64,000 bases of DNA, from the NCBI GenBank assembly GCA_017554145.1, contig JAFZIZ010000016.1:1-64000 (forward strand). The letters run 5' to 3'. Source of the DNA: Prevotella sp. (GTDB lineage: Bacteria; Bacteroidota; Bacteroidia; Bacteroidales; Bacteroidaceae). Shown piece by piece: positions 35,736 through 47,398 of the stretch; position 1 is the stretch's first letter; the number at the start of each line of letters is the position of its first letter. Below the pieces are notes generated by a model, which saw nothing but the letters and a program-made list of their open reading frames with translations, searched no databases and was not told the origin of the DNA. Position numbers and translations under genes: made by a program.

Positions 35736-35852
35736 TTAACCCTGACGCATCTTGTACTTAGGGTTCTTCTTGTTGATAACGAACAGACGACCCTTACGAC
35801 GTACGATCTTGCAGTCTGGGGTACGCTTCTTCAACGATGCTCTTGTCTTCAT
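35736..35852 (-). CDS. rpmJ: 50S ribosomal protein L36 (zinc-free form)
   Basis: 38 residues, too short for a normal ORF scan. It starts [19 protein letters not shown] and ends NPKYKMRQG. Only one Cys remains where zinc-binding L36 has three Cys and one His, so this is the C-minus paralogue type that does not need zinc. It lies between infA (17 bases) and rpsM. Confidence 0.95.
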   Translation of the reverse strand: MKTRASLKKRTPDCKIVRRKGRLFVINKKNPKYKMRQG

Positions 35853-35869
35853 TATATGATCTCCTTTAT

Positions 35870-36088
35870 TTATTTGTATCTAAATACAATTCTCCCTTTT
35901 GTCAGGTCATACGGACTCATCTCCACTTTCACCTTGTCACCTGGCAGAATCTTAATGTAATGCATACGCATCTTACCAGAGATATGTGCGATGATGGGCA
36001 CACCGTTCTCTAATTCCACCCGGAACATAGCGTTGGATAATGCCTCCACGATAGTTCCATCTTGCTCAATTGCTCCCTGCTTTGCCAT
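35870..36088 (-). CDS. infA: Translation initiation factor IF-1
   Basis: 72 residues, a single S1/OB fold ([49 protein letters not shown]). Blocks the A site during initiation. Placed between map and rpmJ as in most Bacteroidetes. Confidence 0.98.
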   Translation of the reverse strand: MAKQGAIEQDGTIVEALSNAMFRVELENGVPIIAHISGKMRMHYIKILPGDKVKVEMSPYDLTKGRIVFRYK

Positions 36089-36160
36089 ACTAATATTGTT
36101 TACCTTCTATGCTTTTGACCTTTTGGTCGAAACATCTTACGCTCGACATAATAAGTACCC

Positions 36161-36964
36161 TTATTGTGTTCTCGCTAACTCGATGTTTTCAGCTTCTTCA
36201 AACGAAGAGAGGATCTCGGCCTGTCCCTTTCTGACAACTACCGTATGCTCGAAGTGAGCGGCGGGTTTTCCATCACGGGTACGGATAGTCCAACGATCCT
36301 TGTCAAGCCAGATATCTCGCTTACCCATGGTAATCATCGGCTCGATGGCGATGCACATACTGGCTTTCAGCATGACACCGTTGCCACGACGGCCGTAGTT
36401 GGGTACCTGAGGGTCTTCATGCATCTCGCGCCCTATTCCATGACCTGTCAGTTCACGGACAATGCCGTAGCCCTGAGCCTCGCAATGTTCCTGGACAGCA
36501 CTGCTGATATCTCCCAGATGTCTTCCTGCCACTGCATTTTCTATTCCCTTGTAGAGCGCCTCTTTGGTTGTACGGAGCAGTTGTTTTTTCTCCTCACTGA
36601 CTTCTCCTACACAGAACGTATAGCAGGAGTCTCCGCAGAAGCCGTTCAGTAATGTACCGCAATCGATGGAGATGATGTCTCCTTCCTGAAGTACAGTCTC
36701 GCTGTTGGGAACGCCATGCACCACTACATCATTCACTGATGTGCAGATGCTGGCAGGAAACGGTCCTCCATATGGATTAGGGAATCCCTTGAAAGTCGGA
36801 ACAGCCCCATGGTCGCGAATAAATTCGTCGGCTATTTGATCCAACTGGAGGGTCGTTATACCAGGCTTGATATGTTTTGCCAATTCGCCGAGGGTCTTAC
36901 CAACAAGTTGGTTGGCCTCGCGCATCAGCTCTATCTCATCTTCTGTTTTCAGAAAGATTTTCAT
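36161..36964 (-). CDS. map: Methionine aminopeptidase, type I
   Basis: 267 residues. Metal ligands can be assigned: Asp in SIDCGTLLNGFCGDSC (two), His in TGHGIGREMHEDP, Glu in AIEPMI and Glu in FEHTVVV. It removes the initiator Met from new proteins. Cotranscribed with secY (8-base gap); the 72-base gap before infA shows no promoter box. Confidence 0.97.
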   Translation of the reverse strand: MKIFLKTEDEIELMREANQLVGKTLGELAKHIKPGITTLQLDQIADEFIRDHGAVPTFKGFPNPYGGPFPASICTSVNDVVVHGVPNSETVLQEGDIISIDCGTLLNGFCGDSCYTFCVGEVSEEKKQLLRTTKEALYKGIENAVAGRHLGDISSAVQEHCEAQGYGIVRELTGHGIGREMHEDPQVPNYGRRGNGVMLKASMCIAIEPMITMGKRDIWLDKDRWTIRTRDGKPAAHFEHTVVVRKGQAEILSSFEEAENIELARTQ

Positions 36965-36972
36965 ACACAGAC

Positions 36973-38313
<1,341 letters not shown>

Positions 38314-38318
38314 CTTAT

Positions 38319-38765
38319 TTAGATAATTGTTGCGTTACCACCAACTGCCTTGATAGCCTCTTCAGCAGTCTTTGAGAAAGCGTTAGCCTCTACGTCGATC
38401 TTTGCTTTCAGTTCGCCATTACCGAGGATCTTCACGAGCTCCTTACCGTTAGTCAGACGTGCAGCCACGAGTTCTGCAATACCGATCTTAGTAAGATTCT
38501 TCTCCTCAGCGAGTTTCTGAAGGGTAGAGAGATTAACAGCGAAGTACTCCTTGTGATTGATGTTCTTGAATCCAGACTTCGGAACACGGCGCTGCAGTGG
38601 CATCTGACCACCTTCGAAACCAATCTTCTTCTTGTAACCTGAACGAGCCTTGGCACCCTTGTGTCCACGAGTAGAAGTACCACCGAGACCAGAACCTGGT
38701 CCGCGACCGATTCTACGACGTGAGTGGGTAGAACCCTCAGCTGGTTTTAAAGTATGTAGTTTCAT
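38319..38765 (-). CDS. rplO: 50S ribosomal protein L15
   Basis: 148 residues. The N-terminal basic Gly/Arg arm (RRRIGRGPGSGLGGTSTRGHKG) reaches into the 50S core, followed by GFEGGQMPLQRRVPKSGF. Late assembly protein. 25 bases after rpmD. Confidence 0.97.
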   Translation of the reverse strand: MKLHTLKPAEGSTHSRRRIGRGPGSGLGGTSTRGHKGAKARSGYKKKIGFEGGQMPLQRRVPKSGFKNINHKEYFAVNLSTLQKLAEEKNLTKIGIAELVAARLTNGKELVKILGNGELKAKIDVEANAFSKTAEEAIKAVGGNATII

Positions 38766-38790
38766 AATCGTATCTGTTTTAAAATGGATA

Positions 38791-38967
38791 TTAATCGATA
38801 ACAGTCACTAAATGATGAACCTTACGGATCATACCACGGATAACGGGAGTGTCCTCTTTCTCAACGACCTGAGAGATCTTGTGAAGACCAAGGGCCTGAA
38901 GAGTACGCTTTTGATCTACGGGATATCCGATTTTGCTTTTGATTTGCTTAATCTTAATTGTTGCCAT
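38791..38967 (-). CDS. rpmD: 50S ribosomal protein L30
   Basis: 58 residues, found by reading the gap between rpsE and rplO. It starts [20 protein letters not shown], with [10 protein letters not shown] and a C-terminal [13 protein letters not shown] typical of L30. ATG at 38965-38967, stop at 38791. Confidence 0.96.
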   Translation of the reverse strand: MATIKIKQIKSKIGYPVDQKRTLQALGLHKISQVVEKEDTPVIRGMIRKVHHLVTVID

Positions 38968-38979
38968 AGTCTAATCTCC

Positions 38980-39492
38980 TTATCCTCTAAATACTTTTTC
39001 CATACTGATTCCACGGGTACCTGCGATGGTGTAGGCGTCACGCATCTCGCTCAGAGCGGCGATAGTAGCCTTTACCAAGTTGTGGGGGTTAGAAGAACCC
39101 TTAGACTTTGCAAGCACATCCTTAATACCAACACTCTCAAGTACGGCACGCATAGCACCACCAGCTACCAGTCCGGTACCGGCTGCGGCTGGCTTCAAGA
39201 ATACCTGAGCTCCACCGAAACGTGCCTCCATCTCGTGAGGAATAGTACCCTTGAGTACTGGAACCTTCACCAGATTCTTCTTGGCTGCCTCAACACCCTT
39301 GGCAATAGCAGCGGTAACCTCACCTGCCTTACCGAGTCCCCAGCCGATGATGCCGTTGCCGTCACCGACAACAACAATGGCTGCGAATGTAAAGGTGCGA
39401 CCTCCCTTTGTTACTTTGGTAACACGGTTGATGGCAACCAGTCTGTCTTTCAACTCTACGTCACTATTTACTTTAACTTTGTTCATTGCCAT
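38980..39492 (-). CDS. rpsE: 30S ribosomal protein S5
   Basis: 170 residues. [20 protein letters not shown] and [18 protein letters not shown] form the double-stranded RNA-binding part; [15 protein letters not shown] lies in the C-terminal half. Involved in accuracy and in S30 assembly. 12 bases before rpmD. Confidence 0.98.
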   Translation of the reverse strand: MAMNKVKVNSDVELKDRLVAINRVTKVTKGGRTFTFAAIVVVGDGNGIIGWGLGKAGEVTAAIAKGVEAAKKNLVKVPVLKGTIPHEMEARFGGAQVFLKPAAAGTGLVAGGAMRAVLESVGIKDVLAKSKGSSNPHNLVKATIAALSEMRDAYTIAGTRGISMEKVFRG

Positions 39493-39498
39493 AATCGT

Positions 39499-39843
39499 TT
39501 AAAAATTAAGTCCACCTTTACGTGCTGCATCGGCCAATGACTTCACACGACCGTGATAGAGATAGCCGTTACGATCGAAAACTACAGATGTAATGCCTGC
39601 AGCCTGAGCCTTCTGGGCTACCAACTCACCGACCTTCTCAGCCTGCTGAGTCTTAGGCATAGCCTCGAGACCGAGAGAAGATGCAGATGCGAGTGTTTTA
39701 CCTTCCAAATCATTAATCACCTGAGCATAGATCTGCTTGTTGCTGCGGAACACGCTCAAACGAGGACGCTCGGCTGTGCCGAACACGCTCTTACGAATTC
39801 TATATTTGATCTTAATTCGTCTTTCAACTTTCTTTGTTGTCAT
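39499..39843 (-). CDS. rplR: 50S ribosomal protein L18
   Basis: 114 residues from [15 protein letters not shown]; an ATG three codons upstream is possible but less typical. [18 protein letters not shown] and the C-terminal [20 protein letters not shown] are diagnostic. Binds 5S rRNA with L5. Confidence 0.97.
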   Translation of the reverse strand: MTTKKVERRIKIKYRIRKSVFGTAERPRLSVFRSNKQIYAQVINDLEGKTLASASSLGLEAMPKTQQAEKVGELVAQKAQAAGITSVVFDRNGYLYHGRVKSLADAARKGGLNF

Positions 39844-39875
39844 AATCTTCAATTTTTCAAAATTAATTTATAAGA

Positions 39876-40445
39876 TTACTTAGCGGCTGCCGACTTACCC
39901 GACTTACGACGGATAACCTCACCCTTGAACAAGATACCCTTGCCCTTGTAAGGCTCCGGCATGCGGAAAGAACGAATCTTGGCACAAATGAGTCCGAGCA
40001 ACTGCTTGTCGCAAGACTCCAGAATAATCTGAGGGTTCTGGTTACGCTCCATCTTGGTCTCCACCTTTACCTCCTTAGGAAGCTGGATGAAAATAGGATG
40101 GGTATAACCCAGTGAGAATTCGATCAGGTTGCCCTGGTTGGAAACACGATAACCAACACCGATGAGTTCCATCTCCTTCTTGTAGCCCTCGCTGACACCG
40201 ACAACCATGTTGTTGACGAGTGAGCGATACAGACCGTGGAAAGCCTGCTTCTGCTTCAGGTTAACGGGATTGTTCTCATCGATCTCGAATGTAATATGAC
40301 CATCCTCTATCTTCATTTTAATAGAGGAATCAACCTTCTGTGAAAGTTCGCCCTTTGGACCCTTTACGGTAACGACACCGTCCTGACCTTGCGTAACAGT
40401 TACGCCAGCAGGGATATTAATTGGTAATTTTCCTATTCTTGACAT
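39876..40445 (-). CDS. rplF: 50S ribosomal protein L6
   Basis: 189 residues from MSRIGKLPINIPAGV, the conserved start; five codons upstream are open but not needed. The duplicated L6 fold and the C-terminal PEPYKGKGILF are visible. Lies near the factor-binding site of the 50S subunit. Confidence 0.97.
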   Translation of the reverse strand: MSRIGKLPINIPAGVTVTQGQDGVVTVKGPKGELSQKVDSSIKMKIEDGHITFEIDENNPVNLKQKQAFHGLYRSLVNNMVVGVSEGYKKEMELIGVGYRVSNQGNLIEFSLGYTHPIFIQLPKEVKVETKMERNQNPQIILESCDKQLLGLICAKIRSFRMPEPYKGKGILFKGEVIRRKSGKSAAAK

Positions 40446-40460
40446 AATCGAGTCCTCCAA

Positions 40461-40856
40461 TTAATAAACGTAGCAAAGCACCTCACCGCCGATCTTCAGC
40501 TGAGAAGCCTCTTTGTCTGTCATTACACCTTGGGATGTAGATATGATTGCAATACCTAATCCGTTAATTACTCTCGGCATGTCCTTGTAACCAGTGTACT
40601 TACGAAGACCTGGTGTTGACACGCGCTTCAGGCACTTGATAGCGTTTGCCTTTGTGGCAGGGTCATACTTCAAAGCAACTTTGATAGTACCCTGAGGGCC
40701 ATCCTCTACGAACTTGTAGTTCAGGATGTAACCCTTCTCGAAGAGGATTTTGGTGATTTCCTTCTTCAAGTTAGACGCAGGAACCTCAACAACACGGTGA
40801 TGAGCCATGATGGCGTTTCTGAGTCTGGTCAGATAATCTGCTATTGGATCTGTCAT
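40461..40856 (-). CDS. rpsH: 30S ribosomal protein S8
   Basis: 131 residues. MTDPIADYLTRLRNA at the start and GIAIISTSQGVMTDKEA near the end. Binds helix 21 of 16S rRNA; in E. coli it also represses the spc operon through rplE mRNA. Ends 15 bases before rplF. Confidence 0.98.
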   Translation of the reverse strand: MTDPIADYLTRLRNAIMAHHRVVEVPASNLKKEITKILFEKGYILNYKFVEDGPQGTIKVALKYDPATKANAIKCLKRVSTPGLRKYTGYKDMPRVINGLGIAIISTSQGVMTDKEASQLKIGGEVLCYVY

Positions 40857-40911
40857 AAAATAATTTGTTTAATTAATCGGGACTGCCCCGACAATATTAA
40901 TACTTAAAAAT

Positions 40912-41214
40912 TTACCAGCTTGCCTTCTTCACACCTGGAATCAGACCGCTTGAAGCCATCTCACGGAACTGGATACGGCTGAGACCGAACTGACGCATAT
41001 ATCCTTTGGGACGACCTGTCAGTTTGCAACGGTTGTGCAGACGGATGGGGTTAGCGTTCCTGGGAATGCTTTGCAGTTTACGAGCAGCCTCGTAAGCCTC
41101 TGCGGGATCCTCAGATGTTGCGATAATCTTCTTCAAGGCTGCACGCTTTTCAGCGTAACGGGCAACGAGCTTAGCGCGCTTTACCTCACGAGCCTTCATT
41201 GATTCTTTTGCCAT
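40912..41214 (-). CDS. rpsN: 30S ribosomal protein S14 (zinc-free form)
   Basis: 100 residues, the long form. Starts [13 protein letters not shown], with [19 protein letters not shown]. Only a single Cys remains and there is no CxxC zinc pair, so this is the C-minus type. Near the head of the 30S subunit. Confidence 0.97.
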   Translation of the reverse strand: MAKESMKAREVKRAKLVARYAEKRAALKKIIATSEDPAEAYEAARKLQSIPRNANPIRLHNRCKLTGRPKGYMRQFGLSRIQFREMASSGLIPGVKKASW

Positions 41215-41220
41215 ATTCTC

Positions 41221-41775
41221 TTAATCTTTTTTAGCATTCTTGAATGGCAGACCGAAGCCCTTCAGCAGTGCGAAGCCCTCTTCGTCAGTCTTTGCAGACG
41301 TAACGAAAGTGATGTTCATACCCTGAATGCGGTCTACTGTGTCAATATTGATTTCAGGGAAGATAATCTGCTCCTGAACTCCGAGTGTGTAATTGCCACG
41401 ACCATCGAACTTGCTCTCGATACCCTTGAAGTCACGGATACGGGGCAGAGCCACGCGTACCAGTTTCTCCAGGAACTCGTACATACGCTCACGACGCAGT
41501 GTTACCATTACGCCGATAGGCATCTTCTTACGGAGCTTGAAGTTAGCGATATCTTTCTTTGAATAAGTGGCAACAGCCTTCTGTCCTGTAATGGCAGTGA
41601 TCTCGTTGATGGCAACGTCGATAATCTTCTTATCCTGTGTTGCATCACCCAAGCCCTGATTGACTACGATCTTCTTCAGGACAGGAATCTGCATGGCTGA
41701 AGTGTAGTTGAACTGCTTCTGCAGAGCCGGAGCAATCTGCTCCTTATACTCTTTCTTTAACTGTGCTGTATCCAT
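41221..41775 (-). CDS. rplE: 50S ribosomal protein L5
   Basis: 184 residues. [31 protein letters not shown] and [15 protein letters not shown] are family segments. Binds 5S rRNA and the P-site tRNA region. Its start codon shares one base with the rplX stop (TAATG-type junction), suggesting translational coupling. Confidence 0.98.
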   Translation of the reverse strand: MDTAQLKKEYKEQIAPALQKQFNYTSAMQIPVLKKIVVNQGLGDATQDKKIIDVAINEITAITGQKAVATYSKKDIANFKLRKKMPIGVMVTLRRERMYEFLEKLVRVALPRIRDFKGIESKFDGRGNYTLGVQEQIIFPEINIDTVDRIQGMNITFVTSAKTDEEGFALLKGFGLPFKNAKKD

Positions 41776-42092
41776 TACTTAATTTCCTCCCCTGACTTTT
41801 TAGCGACACGAATCACGTTCTTGCCATCGTGCTTGATAGAAACACGGGTAGCCTTACCGCTCTTCGGATCAATCAGACTTAAATTTGAGATATGTATAGG
41901 AGCCTCCTGCTTAACGATACCACCCTGGGGGTGCTTAGCACTCGGCTTCGTGCTCTTTGATACCATATTGGCGCCTTCTACCAGGGCTTTCTCATCCTTG
42001 ACGAAGACCTTGAGCACCTTACCCTTCTGGCCTTTGTCCTTGCCAGCGAGGATAATCACCTCATCACCTTTTCTAATATGTAACTTACTCAT
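41775..42092 (-). CDS. rplX: 50S ribosomal protein L24
   Basis: 105 residues. The KOW motif [20 protein letters not shown] is at the N-terminus. Early assembly protein near the exit tunnel. Overlaps rplE by one base. Confidence 0.97.
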   Translation of the reverse strand: MSKLHIRKGDEVIILAGKDKGQKGKVLKVFVKDEKALVEGANMVSKSTKPSAKHPQGGIVKQEAPIHISNLSLIDPKSGKATRVSIKHDGKNVIRVAKKSGEEIK

Positions 42093-42111
42093 GTCTTTAA
42101 TACTTTAAATG

Positions 42112-42477
42112 TTAAAGAACCTCAGGTGCCAGTGAAACGACCTTCATATTTACGGCACGCAACTCACGGGCAACAGGACCGAAGATACGGCTGCCGCGGA
42201 GCTCACCAGCGTTGTTCAACAGTACACAAGCGTTGTCGTCGAAACGGATGTACGAGCCATCAGCACGGCGAATCTCCTTCTTGGTACGAACAACCAAAGC
42301 CTTAGATACTGCACCTTTTTTAACATCACTTGTGGGGATGGCGTTCTTGATAGCAACGACAATCACATCACCCACGCTGGCATAACGACGGCGGGTACCA
42401 CCCAGTACGCGAATGCAAAGAGCCTCACGTGCACCGCTGTTGTCAGCAACTGTCAGTCTTGTTTCAGCTTGTATCAT
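42112..42477 (-). CDS. rplN: 50S ribosomal protein L14
   Basis: 121 residues. [19 protein letters not shown] and [13 protein letters not shown] are diagnostic. Lies at the subunit interface and bridges to 16S rRNA. Confidence 0.98.
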   Translation of the reverse strand: MIQAETRLTVADNSGAREALCIRVLGGTRRRYASVGDVIVVAIKNAIPTSDVKKGAVSKALVVRTKKEIRRADGSYIRFDDNACVLLNNAGELRGSRIFGPVARELRAVNMKVVSLAPEVL

Positions 42478-42479
42478 AA

Positions 42480-42737
42480 TTACTTAGCTTTTTCTACGAT
42501 TTGTACTAATCTCCATCTCTTGGTCTTTGACAAAGGACGGGTCTCCATGATGAGTACTGTATCACCTACATTGCACTCATTCTTCTCGTCATGTACATGG
42601 TATTTCTTTGTCTTCTGGACAAACTTACCATAAATCGGGTGCTTCTCCTTGAACTTAGCAGCAATAACAATGGTTTTATCCATCTTGTTACTGATAACGA
42701 CACCCTGTCTTGTCTTTCTTAAATTTCTTGTTTCCAT
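42480..42737 (-). CDS. rpsQ: 30S ribosomal protein S17
   Basis: 85 residues from [14 protein letters not shown], matching Bacteroidetes S17 starts; an ATG three codons earlier (42746) is possible and would lie 2 bases after the rpmC stop. OB fold with [15 protein letters not shown] and [13 protein letters not shown]. Confidence 0.96.
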   Translation of the reverse strand: METRNLRKTRQGVVISNKMDKTIVIAAKFKEKHPIYGKFVQKTKKYHVHDEKNECNVGDTVLIMETRPLSKTKRWRLVQIVEKAK

Positions 42738-42748
42738 CTGGACCATTA

Positions 42749-42943
42749 TTATTTGTTAAGTTCTCTCTGACGGAGTTCTGTCTTCATACGTGCGATGTCA
42801 CGACGTGCAGCCTTAATCTGTGATGGATTCTCCAGAGGAGTGACAGCATGATTGATTTTCATCTGGTTGTACTTGGCAACCTCTGCCTCCAGTCTCTCAG
42901 CCAAGTCTTTGGTCTCGAGCTCTCTTACTTCCTTGATTTTCAT
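42749..42943 (-). CDS. rpmC: 50S ribosomal protein L29
   Basis: 64 residues, two-helix protein at the tunnel exit ([32 protein letters not shown]). 5 bases after rplP. Confidence 0.97.
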   Translation of the reverse strand: MKIKEVRELETKDLAERLEAEVAKYNQMKINHAVTPLENPSQIKAARRDIARMKTELRQRELNK

Positions 42944-42948
42944 ACTTC

Positions 42949-43377
42949 TTAAGCGTTTTTATCGTAATCGCGTCTAACAACAAACTTAGTCTTCACGGGC
43001 AGTTTCTGAGCACCGAGGCGGAGAGCCTCTTTTGCGGTCTCGAAAGAAACGCCTTCTACTTCAAAGAGGATACGACCCGGAGTCACGGGTGCAACCCATC
43101 CTGCGGGATCTCCCTTACCTTTACCCATACGTACGTCAGCAGGCTTACGTGTGATAGGTTTGTCGGGGAAGATGCGGATCCATACCTGACCCTCACGGTT
43201 CATATAACGGTTGATGGCAACACGGGCTGCCTCAATCTGACGGCTGTCAATCCACTTGGCGTCAAGTGTCTTGATGCCGAATGAGCCGAAAGCCAGCTGT
43301 GTACCTCTGTGGGCGTTGCCTTTGTTGCCACGTCCGTCCTGAGGTCTTCTATATCTTACTCTCTTAGGCTGTAACAT
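42949..43377 (-). CDS. rplP: 50S ribosomal protein L16
   Basis: 142 residues. [20 protein letters not shown], the [14 protein letters not shown]-like segment and [14 protein letters not shown] are present. Orders the A-site tRNA elbow region. Confidence 0.98.
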   Translation of the reverse strand: MLQPKRVRYRRPQDGRGNKGNAHRGTQLAFGSFGIKTLDAKWIDSRQIEAARVAINRYMNREGQVWIRIFPDKPITRKPADVRMGKGKGDPAGWVAPVTPGRILFEVEGVSFETAKEALRLGAQKLPVKTKFVVRRDYDKNA

Positions 43378-43401
43378 GATAGCTTCTTACTTTAACGTTA
43401 A

Positions 43402-44124
43402 TTACTTTTTCTTATTACGGAACTTTCTGCCACCATTGTTACCACCATTTGAACGACCTACGCCCTTCTCCTGAGTAAAGTTCGGAGCCAAGTCTACCTT
43501 ACCGTAGATCTCACCACGGCAGATCCAAACCTTCAAGCCCAGAAGTCCGACTTTCGTCAGAGCCTCAGCCTGGCAGTAATCGATGTCAGCACGGAAAGTG
43601 TGCAGAGGAGTACGGCCTTCCTTGATCATCTCGCTGCGTGCGATTTCAGCACCGTTCAGACGACCAGAGATCTGTACTTTGATACCCTCGGCACCAGCGC
43701 GCATCGTGTTAGCCACAGCCATCTTGATAGCACGACGGTAAGCGATCTTACCCTCTATCTGGCGAGCGATGTTGTTAGCTACGATGTTTGCATCGAGTTC
43801 CGGTTTCTTCACTTCGAAGATATTGATCTGAATCTCCTTGTCATAGAGCTTCTTCAACTCTTCCTTCAACTTATCGACATCCTGTCCACCCTTACCAATG
43901 ACAAGACCCGGACGGGCAGTGCAGATAGTGATGGTCACCAGTTTCAATGTACGTTCGATGACAATCTTCGAAACGCTGGCCTTAGCCAAACGCTCGTTGA
44001 GGTACTTACGGATTTTCTGATCCTCTACCAGGTTATCTCCGAAGTCCTTGCCTCCGAACCAATTTGAGTCCCAGCCTTTTACGATACCAAGGCGGTTGCT
44101 AATTGGATTAACTTTCTGTCCCAT
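43402..44124 (-). CDS. rpsC: 30S ribosomal protein S3
   Basis: 240 residues. N-terminal KH domain with [18 protein letters not shown]-terminal domain with [17 protein letters not shown] and a basic Asn/Gly/Arg-rich tail ([15 protein letters not shown]). Forms the mRNA entry channel. Confidence 0.98.
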   Translation of the reverse strand: MGQKVNPISNRLGIVKGWDSNWFGGKDFGDNLVEDQKIRKYLNERLAKASVSKIVIERTLKLVTITICTARPGLVIGKGGQDVDKLKEELKKLYDKEIQINIFEVKKPELDANIVANNIARQIEGKIAYRRAIKMAVANTMRAGAEGIKVQISGRLNGAEIARSEMIKEGRTPLHTFRADIDYCQAEALTKVGLLGLKVWICRGEIYGKVDLAPNFTQEKGVGRSNGGNNGGRKFRNKKK

Positions 44125-44129
44125 ACTTC

Positions 44130-44531
44130 TTACTTATCATTAGTTTTAGCGTCGACAAACAGAGTCACGTGGTTCGAACGCTTACGGATACGATAGCCAC
44201 GGCCCTGAGGTGCCGGTCTCATACGTTTCATTGTCACACCTTCGTCAACGAAGACACGGCTTACGAACAGTTCGCCGTCTTCTGCCTTGCGGTCATTCTT
44301 AGCCTCCCAGTTGGCGATAGCCGAACGGAGAAGCTTCTCAACGTCAGCTGCAGCATGTTTCTTCGAGAATCTCAGAACACCAAGAGCGCGGTTTACTTCC
44401 ATGCCGCGAATCATATCAACGACATAGCGCATCTTGCGTGGAGAAGAAGGAACACCCTTCAGCTTTGCAAAATACTGTGTCTTATTGGCTGCTTTTCTTT
44501 TCTCAGCCGCTAATCTTTTTCTTGCTCCCAT
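44130..44531 (-). CDS. rplV: 50S ribosomal protein L22
   Basis: 133 residues. [18 protein letters not shown] and the tunnel hairpin [18 protein letters not shown] are clear. The hairpin lines the exit tunnel, where macrolide-resistance changes arise; no deletion of the loop is seen. Confidence 0.98.
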   Translation of the reverse strand: MGARKRLAAEKRKAANKTQYFAKLKGVPSSPRKMRYVVDMIRGMEVNRALGVLRFSKKHAAADVEKLLRSAIANWEAKNDRKAEDGELFVSRVFVDEGVTMKRMRPAPQGRGYRIRKRSNHVTLFVDAKTNDK

Positions 44532-44567
44532 TATTTTATTCTTTTTATTTCTGGTGGGTTAGCCTGC

Positions 44568-44834
44568 TTATTTCTTATTACCTGCATGGCCACCGAAACG
44601 ACGCGTCGGAGAGAACTCACCGAGCTTGTGTCCTACCATGTTCTCAGTAATGTAAACAGGGATGAATTTATTTCCATTGTGAACTGCAACGGTATGTCCC
44701 ACGAAATCCGGGGAAATCATTGAAGCTCTGGCCCATGTCTTGACGACATTCTTCTTACCACTCTCATTCATAGCGAGAATTTTCTTCTCGAGTGATACAT
44801 TGATGTACGGGCCCTTTTTTAATGAACGACTCAT
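44568..44834 (-). CDS. rpsS: 30S ribosomal protein S19
   Basis: 88 residues. [33 protein letters not shown] and [16 protein letters not shown] are diagnostic. Works with S13 in the 30S head. Confidence 0.98.
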   Translation of the reverse strand: MSRSLKKGPYINVSLEKKILAMNESGKKNVVKTWARASMISPDFVGHTVAVHNGNKFIPVYITENMVGHKLGEFSPTRRFGGHAGNKK

Positions 44835-44858
44835 AATTTTCTCTAATTAACTTCGTGA

Positions 44859-45686
44859 TTACTTCTTGTTAGCTCTTTCAATGATATACTTGTTCGACTG
44901 CTTCTTAGGTGCACGAGTCTTAAGACCCTTAGCGTACAAGCCCTTGCGTGAACGTGGGTGACCTCCAGACTGACGTCCTTCACCACCACCCATTGGGTGA
45001 TCATGCGGGTTCATAACAACACCACGGTTGTGAGGACGACGTCCCAACCAGCGAGAGCGACCAGCCTTACCAGACTGCTCAAGAGCGTGGTCAGAGTTAC
45101 CTACACTACCTACAGTAGCTTTACAAGCCGAGAGAATCTGACGAGTCTCACCTGAAGGAAGCTTGATGACACAATAGCTACCCTCACGAGAAGTCAACTG
45201 AGCGAAATTACCTGCCGAACGGACGAGTTTGGCACCCTGACCGGGACGCATCTCAATGTTGTGGATGACGGTACCTACGGGGATGTTGGCAAGGGGAAGG
45301 GCGTTACCTACCTCAGGTGCAGCCTCCGTGCCAGACATCAAGGTTGAGCCAACCTGCAGTCCATTAGGAGCAATAATATAACGTTTTTCACCATCAGCAT
45401 AGTAGAGCAGAGCAATGCGAGCAGAGCGGTTAGGATCGTACTCGATTGTCTTTACTACAGCTGGAACACCATCTTTCTCTCGTTTGAAGTCGATCAGACG
45501 ATACTTCTTCTTGTGGCCGCCGCCCATGTAGCGGACAGTCATCTTACCGGTGTTGTTTCGACCACCGGTTGAACGCTTACCGTAAACGAGAGACTTCTCT
45601 GGCACGGATGCAGTAATATCCTCGAACGTGCCAATAATCTTGTGTCTTTGACCCGGAGTAACGGGTTTTAATTTACGTACTGCCAT
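44859..45686 (-). CDS. rplB: 50S ribosomal protein L2
   Basis: 275 residues. [20 protein letters not shown] in the N-terminal part; the C-terminal [17 protein letters not shown] contains the conserved His near the peptidyl transferase centre. Ends 24 bases before rpsS. Confidence 0.98.
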   Translation of the reverse strand: MAVRKLKPVTPGQRHKIIGTFEDITASVPEKSLVYGKRSTGGRNNTGKMTVRYMGGGHKKKYRLIDFKREKDGVPAVVKTIEYDPNRSARIALLYYADGEKRYIIAPNGLQVGSTLMSGTEAAPEVGNALPLANIPVGTVIHNIEMRPGQGAKLVRSAGNFAQLTSREGSYCVIKLPSGETRQILSACKATVGSVGNSDHALEQSGKAGRSRWLGRRPHNRGVVMNPHDHPMGGGEGRQSGGHPRSRKGLYAKGLKTRAPKKQSNKYIIERANKK

Positions 45687-45693
45687 TTCTTAT

Positions 45694-46134
45694 TTAAATA
45701 TTGCTATAAAAATCAATAGAATCGCCCTCCTTCAAGGTAACGATTGCCTTCTTGAACGCGTTCTTCTGTCCTCTCACGAGTCCAGCCTTTGTATAGCGGC
45801 TAGAACGCTTACCAGCGTAACGGAGCGTGTTCACACTCTCTACAGTCACATTATACTGAGCCTCGACCTCTGCCTTAATCTCCAGCTTATTTGCCTCAGG
45901 CTTTACGATGAAACCGTAAGTCTGGCGAGCAGGCTTCGTATAAGTATAGATGGTCTTCTCCTTCTTCTCGTCTGCCTTGCCCTTGCGCTTTACGGTGTAG
46001 CTTACCTTCTCAGCCTTGGCACCCAGCTTCTGGGCAGCCTTCTCATTGCGGGCACGCAGTTTCTTCTCGACAGAAGACTTCTCAGTAATATTGTTCATTT
46101 TCTCTGAAATCAGAGGCTTGATAATAAATGCCAT
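45694..46134 (-). CDS. rplW: 50S ribosomal protein L23 with internal insertion
   Basis: 146 residues instead of the usual 95-100. The conserved start MAFIIKPLISEKMNNITEK (1-19) and the rest from RQTYGFIVKPEANK (70 on), with NTLRYAGKRSSRYTKAGLV, are normal L23. About 50 highly charged residues (20-69, bases about 45930-46077, rich in Lys, Glu, Ala) are inserted in between. L23 sits at the tunnel exit and is a docking site for trigger factor and SRP, so the insert may project near that site. The reading frame is intact and the gene is clearly functional. Confidence 0.96.
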   Translation of the reverse strand: MAFIIKPLISEKMNNITEKSSVEKKLRARNEKAAQKLGAKAEKVSYTVKRKGKADEKKEKTIYTYTKPARQTYGFIVKPEANKLEIKAEVEAQYNVTVESVNTLRYAGKRSSRYTKAGLVRGQKNAFKKAIVTLKEGDSIDFYSNI

Positions 46135-46150
46135 ATCCTATGTCTCCTCT

Positions 46151-46780
46151 TTATTTATTTAATACACTGTCGATAGTCTTCAGCGAGTTCTCGGTGATAA
46201 CCATTACATCAGCATTCAGCACCTTATAGGTATTGAGCGATGCAGCAAGGATCACCTCAGAGCGCTGCAAGTTACGAGCCGACAAATAGACGTTCTTATT
46301 TGCTTCAGGCAAAACCATGAGAAGCTTCTTACCCTCAACCTTCAGGTTCTTGGCTACGTTCAAGAACTCCTTCGTCTTGGGAGCATCAAAGTTAAAGTCC
46401 TCAACCACGATGATAGCATTCTCCTGAGCCTTGTAGGCAAGAGCAGACTTACGGGCAAGAACAGTCACCTTCTTATTCAGTTTGAAACGATAGTCACGGG
46501 GCTTCGGACCGAAAACACGGCCACCACCACGCAACAGGGGTGAGTTGATATCACCATGACGAGCACCGCCGCCACCTTTCTGACGACCGAGCTTGCGTGT
46601 AGAACCAGAGATCTCACTTCTCTCCTTCGACTTAGCTGTTCCCTGACGCTGATCAGCGAGGTAACGCTTCACATCCAGATAAATGACGTGGTCGTTAGGT
46701 TCAATTCCGAAGATAGATTCGTTTAACGTAACCTTTCTTCCGGTCTCCTGACCATTGATATTCAATACGTTAATTTCCAT
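46151..46780 (-). CDS. rplD: 50S ribosomal protein L4
   Basis: 209 residues. The tunnel loop region [19 protein letters not shown] is present. L4 is the autogenous repressor of the S10 operon in E. coli; a long structured leader lies upstream of rplC here, but L4 control is only a guess. 3 bases after rplC. Confidence 0.98.
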   Translation of the reverse strand: MEINVLNINGQETGRKVTLNESIFGIEPNDHVIYLDVKRYLADQRQGTAKSKERSEISGSTRKLGRQKGGGGARHGDINSPLLRGGGRVFGPKPRDYRFKLNKKVTVLARKSALAYKAQENAIIVVEDFNFDAPKTKEFLNVAKNLKVEGKKLLMVLPEANKNVYLSARNLQRSEVILAASLNTYKVLNADVMVITENSLKTIDSVLNK

Positions 46781-46783
46781 TGC

Positions 46784-47398
46784 TTACTTCTGAATTAAAA
46801 CAGTTGAACCATTACAACCAGCGCAGCTACCCTTCACGAGGATAAGATTGTGCTCTGGTATTACCTTTAACACTCTCAGGTTCTGCGTTGTTACGCGGTC
46901 GCCACCCATTTGGCCACCCATACGCATACCCTTAAACACCTTGGCGGGATAAGAACAAGCACCGATAGATCCCGGTTTGCGGGCGCGGTCGTCCTGACCG
47001 TGTGTAGCCTGACCTACACCACCGAAACCGTGGCGTTTCATAACGCCCTGGAAGCCCTTACCCTTCGATGTACCTACCACGTCAACGAAATCAGTGTCGT
47101 TGAAAAGTTCCACCGTGATAGTGTCACCGAGGTTGTGCTCCTCATCAAACTTGAACTCGGCCAAGTGGGCCTTTGGTGTTGTACCTGCTTTCTTGAAGAT
47201 TCCCTGCATAGCTTTGGTGGTGTTCTTTTCCTTCTTCTCACCAAAAGCCAACTGAAGGGCTTCGTAACCGTCTTTCTCAACGGTCTTCACCTGAGTAACA
47301 ACACAAGGACCAGCTTCGATAACAGTGCACGGTACGTTCTTACCGTCGGCACTGAAAACGGATGTCATTCCGATTTTCTTTCCAATTAATCCTGGCAT
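46784..47398 (-). CDS. rplC: 50S ribosomal protein L3
   Basis: 204 residues. [34 protein letters not shown] and the Gln-containing GVGQATHGQ (methylation site region) are visible. First gene of its own transcription unit here, because rpsJ, usually directly upstream, is cut off by terminators. Promoter at 47581-47611. Confidence 0.98.
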   Translation of the reverse strand: MPGLIGKKIGMTSVFSADGKNVPCTVIEAGPCVVTQVKTVEKDGYEALQLAFGEKKEKNTTKAMQGIFKKAGTTPKAHLAEFKFDEEHNLGDTITVELFNDTDFVDVVGTSKGKGFQGVMKRHGFGGVGQATHGQDDRARKPGSIGACSYPAKVFKGMRMGGQMGGDRVTTQNLRVLKVIPEHNLILVKGSCAGCNGSTVLIQK

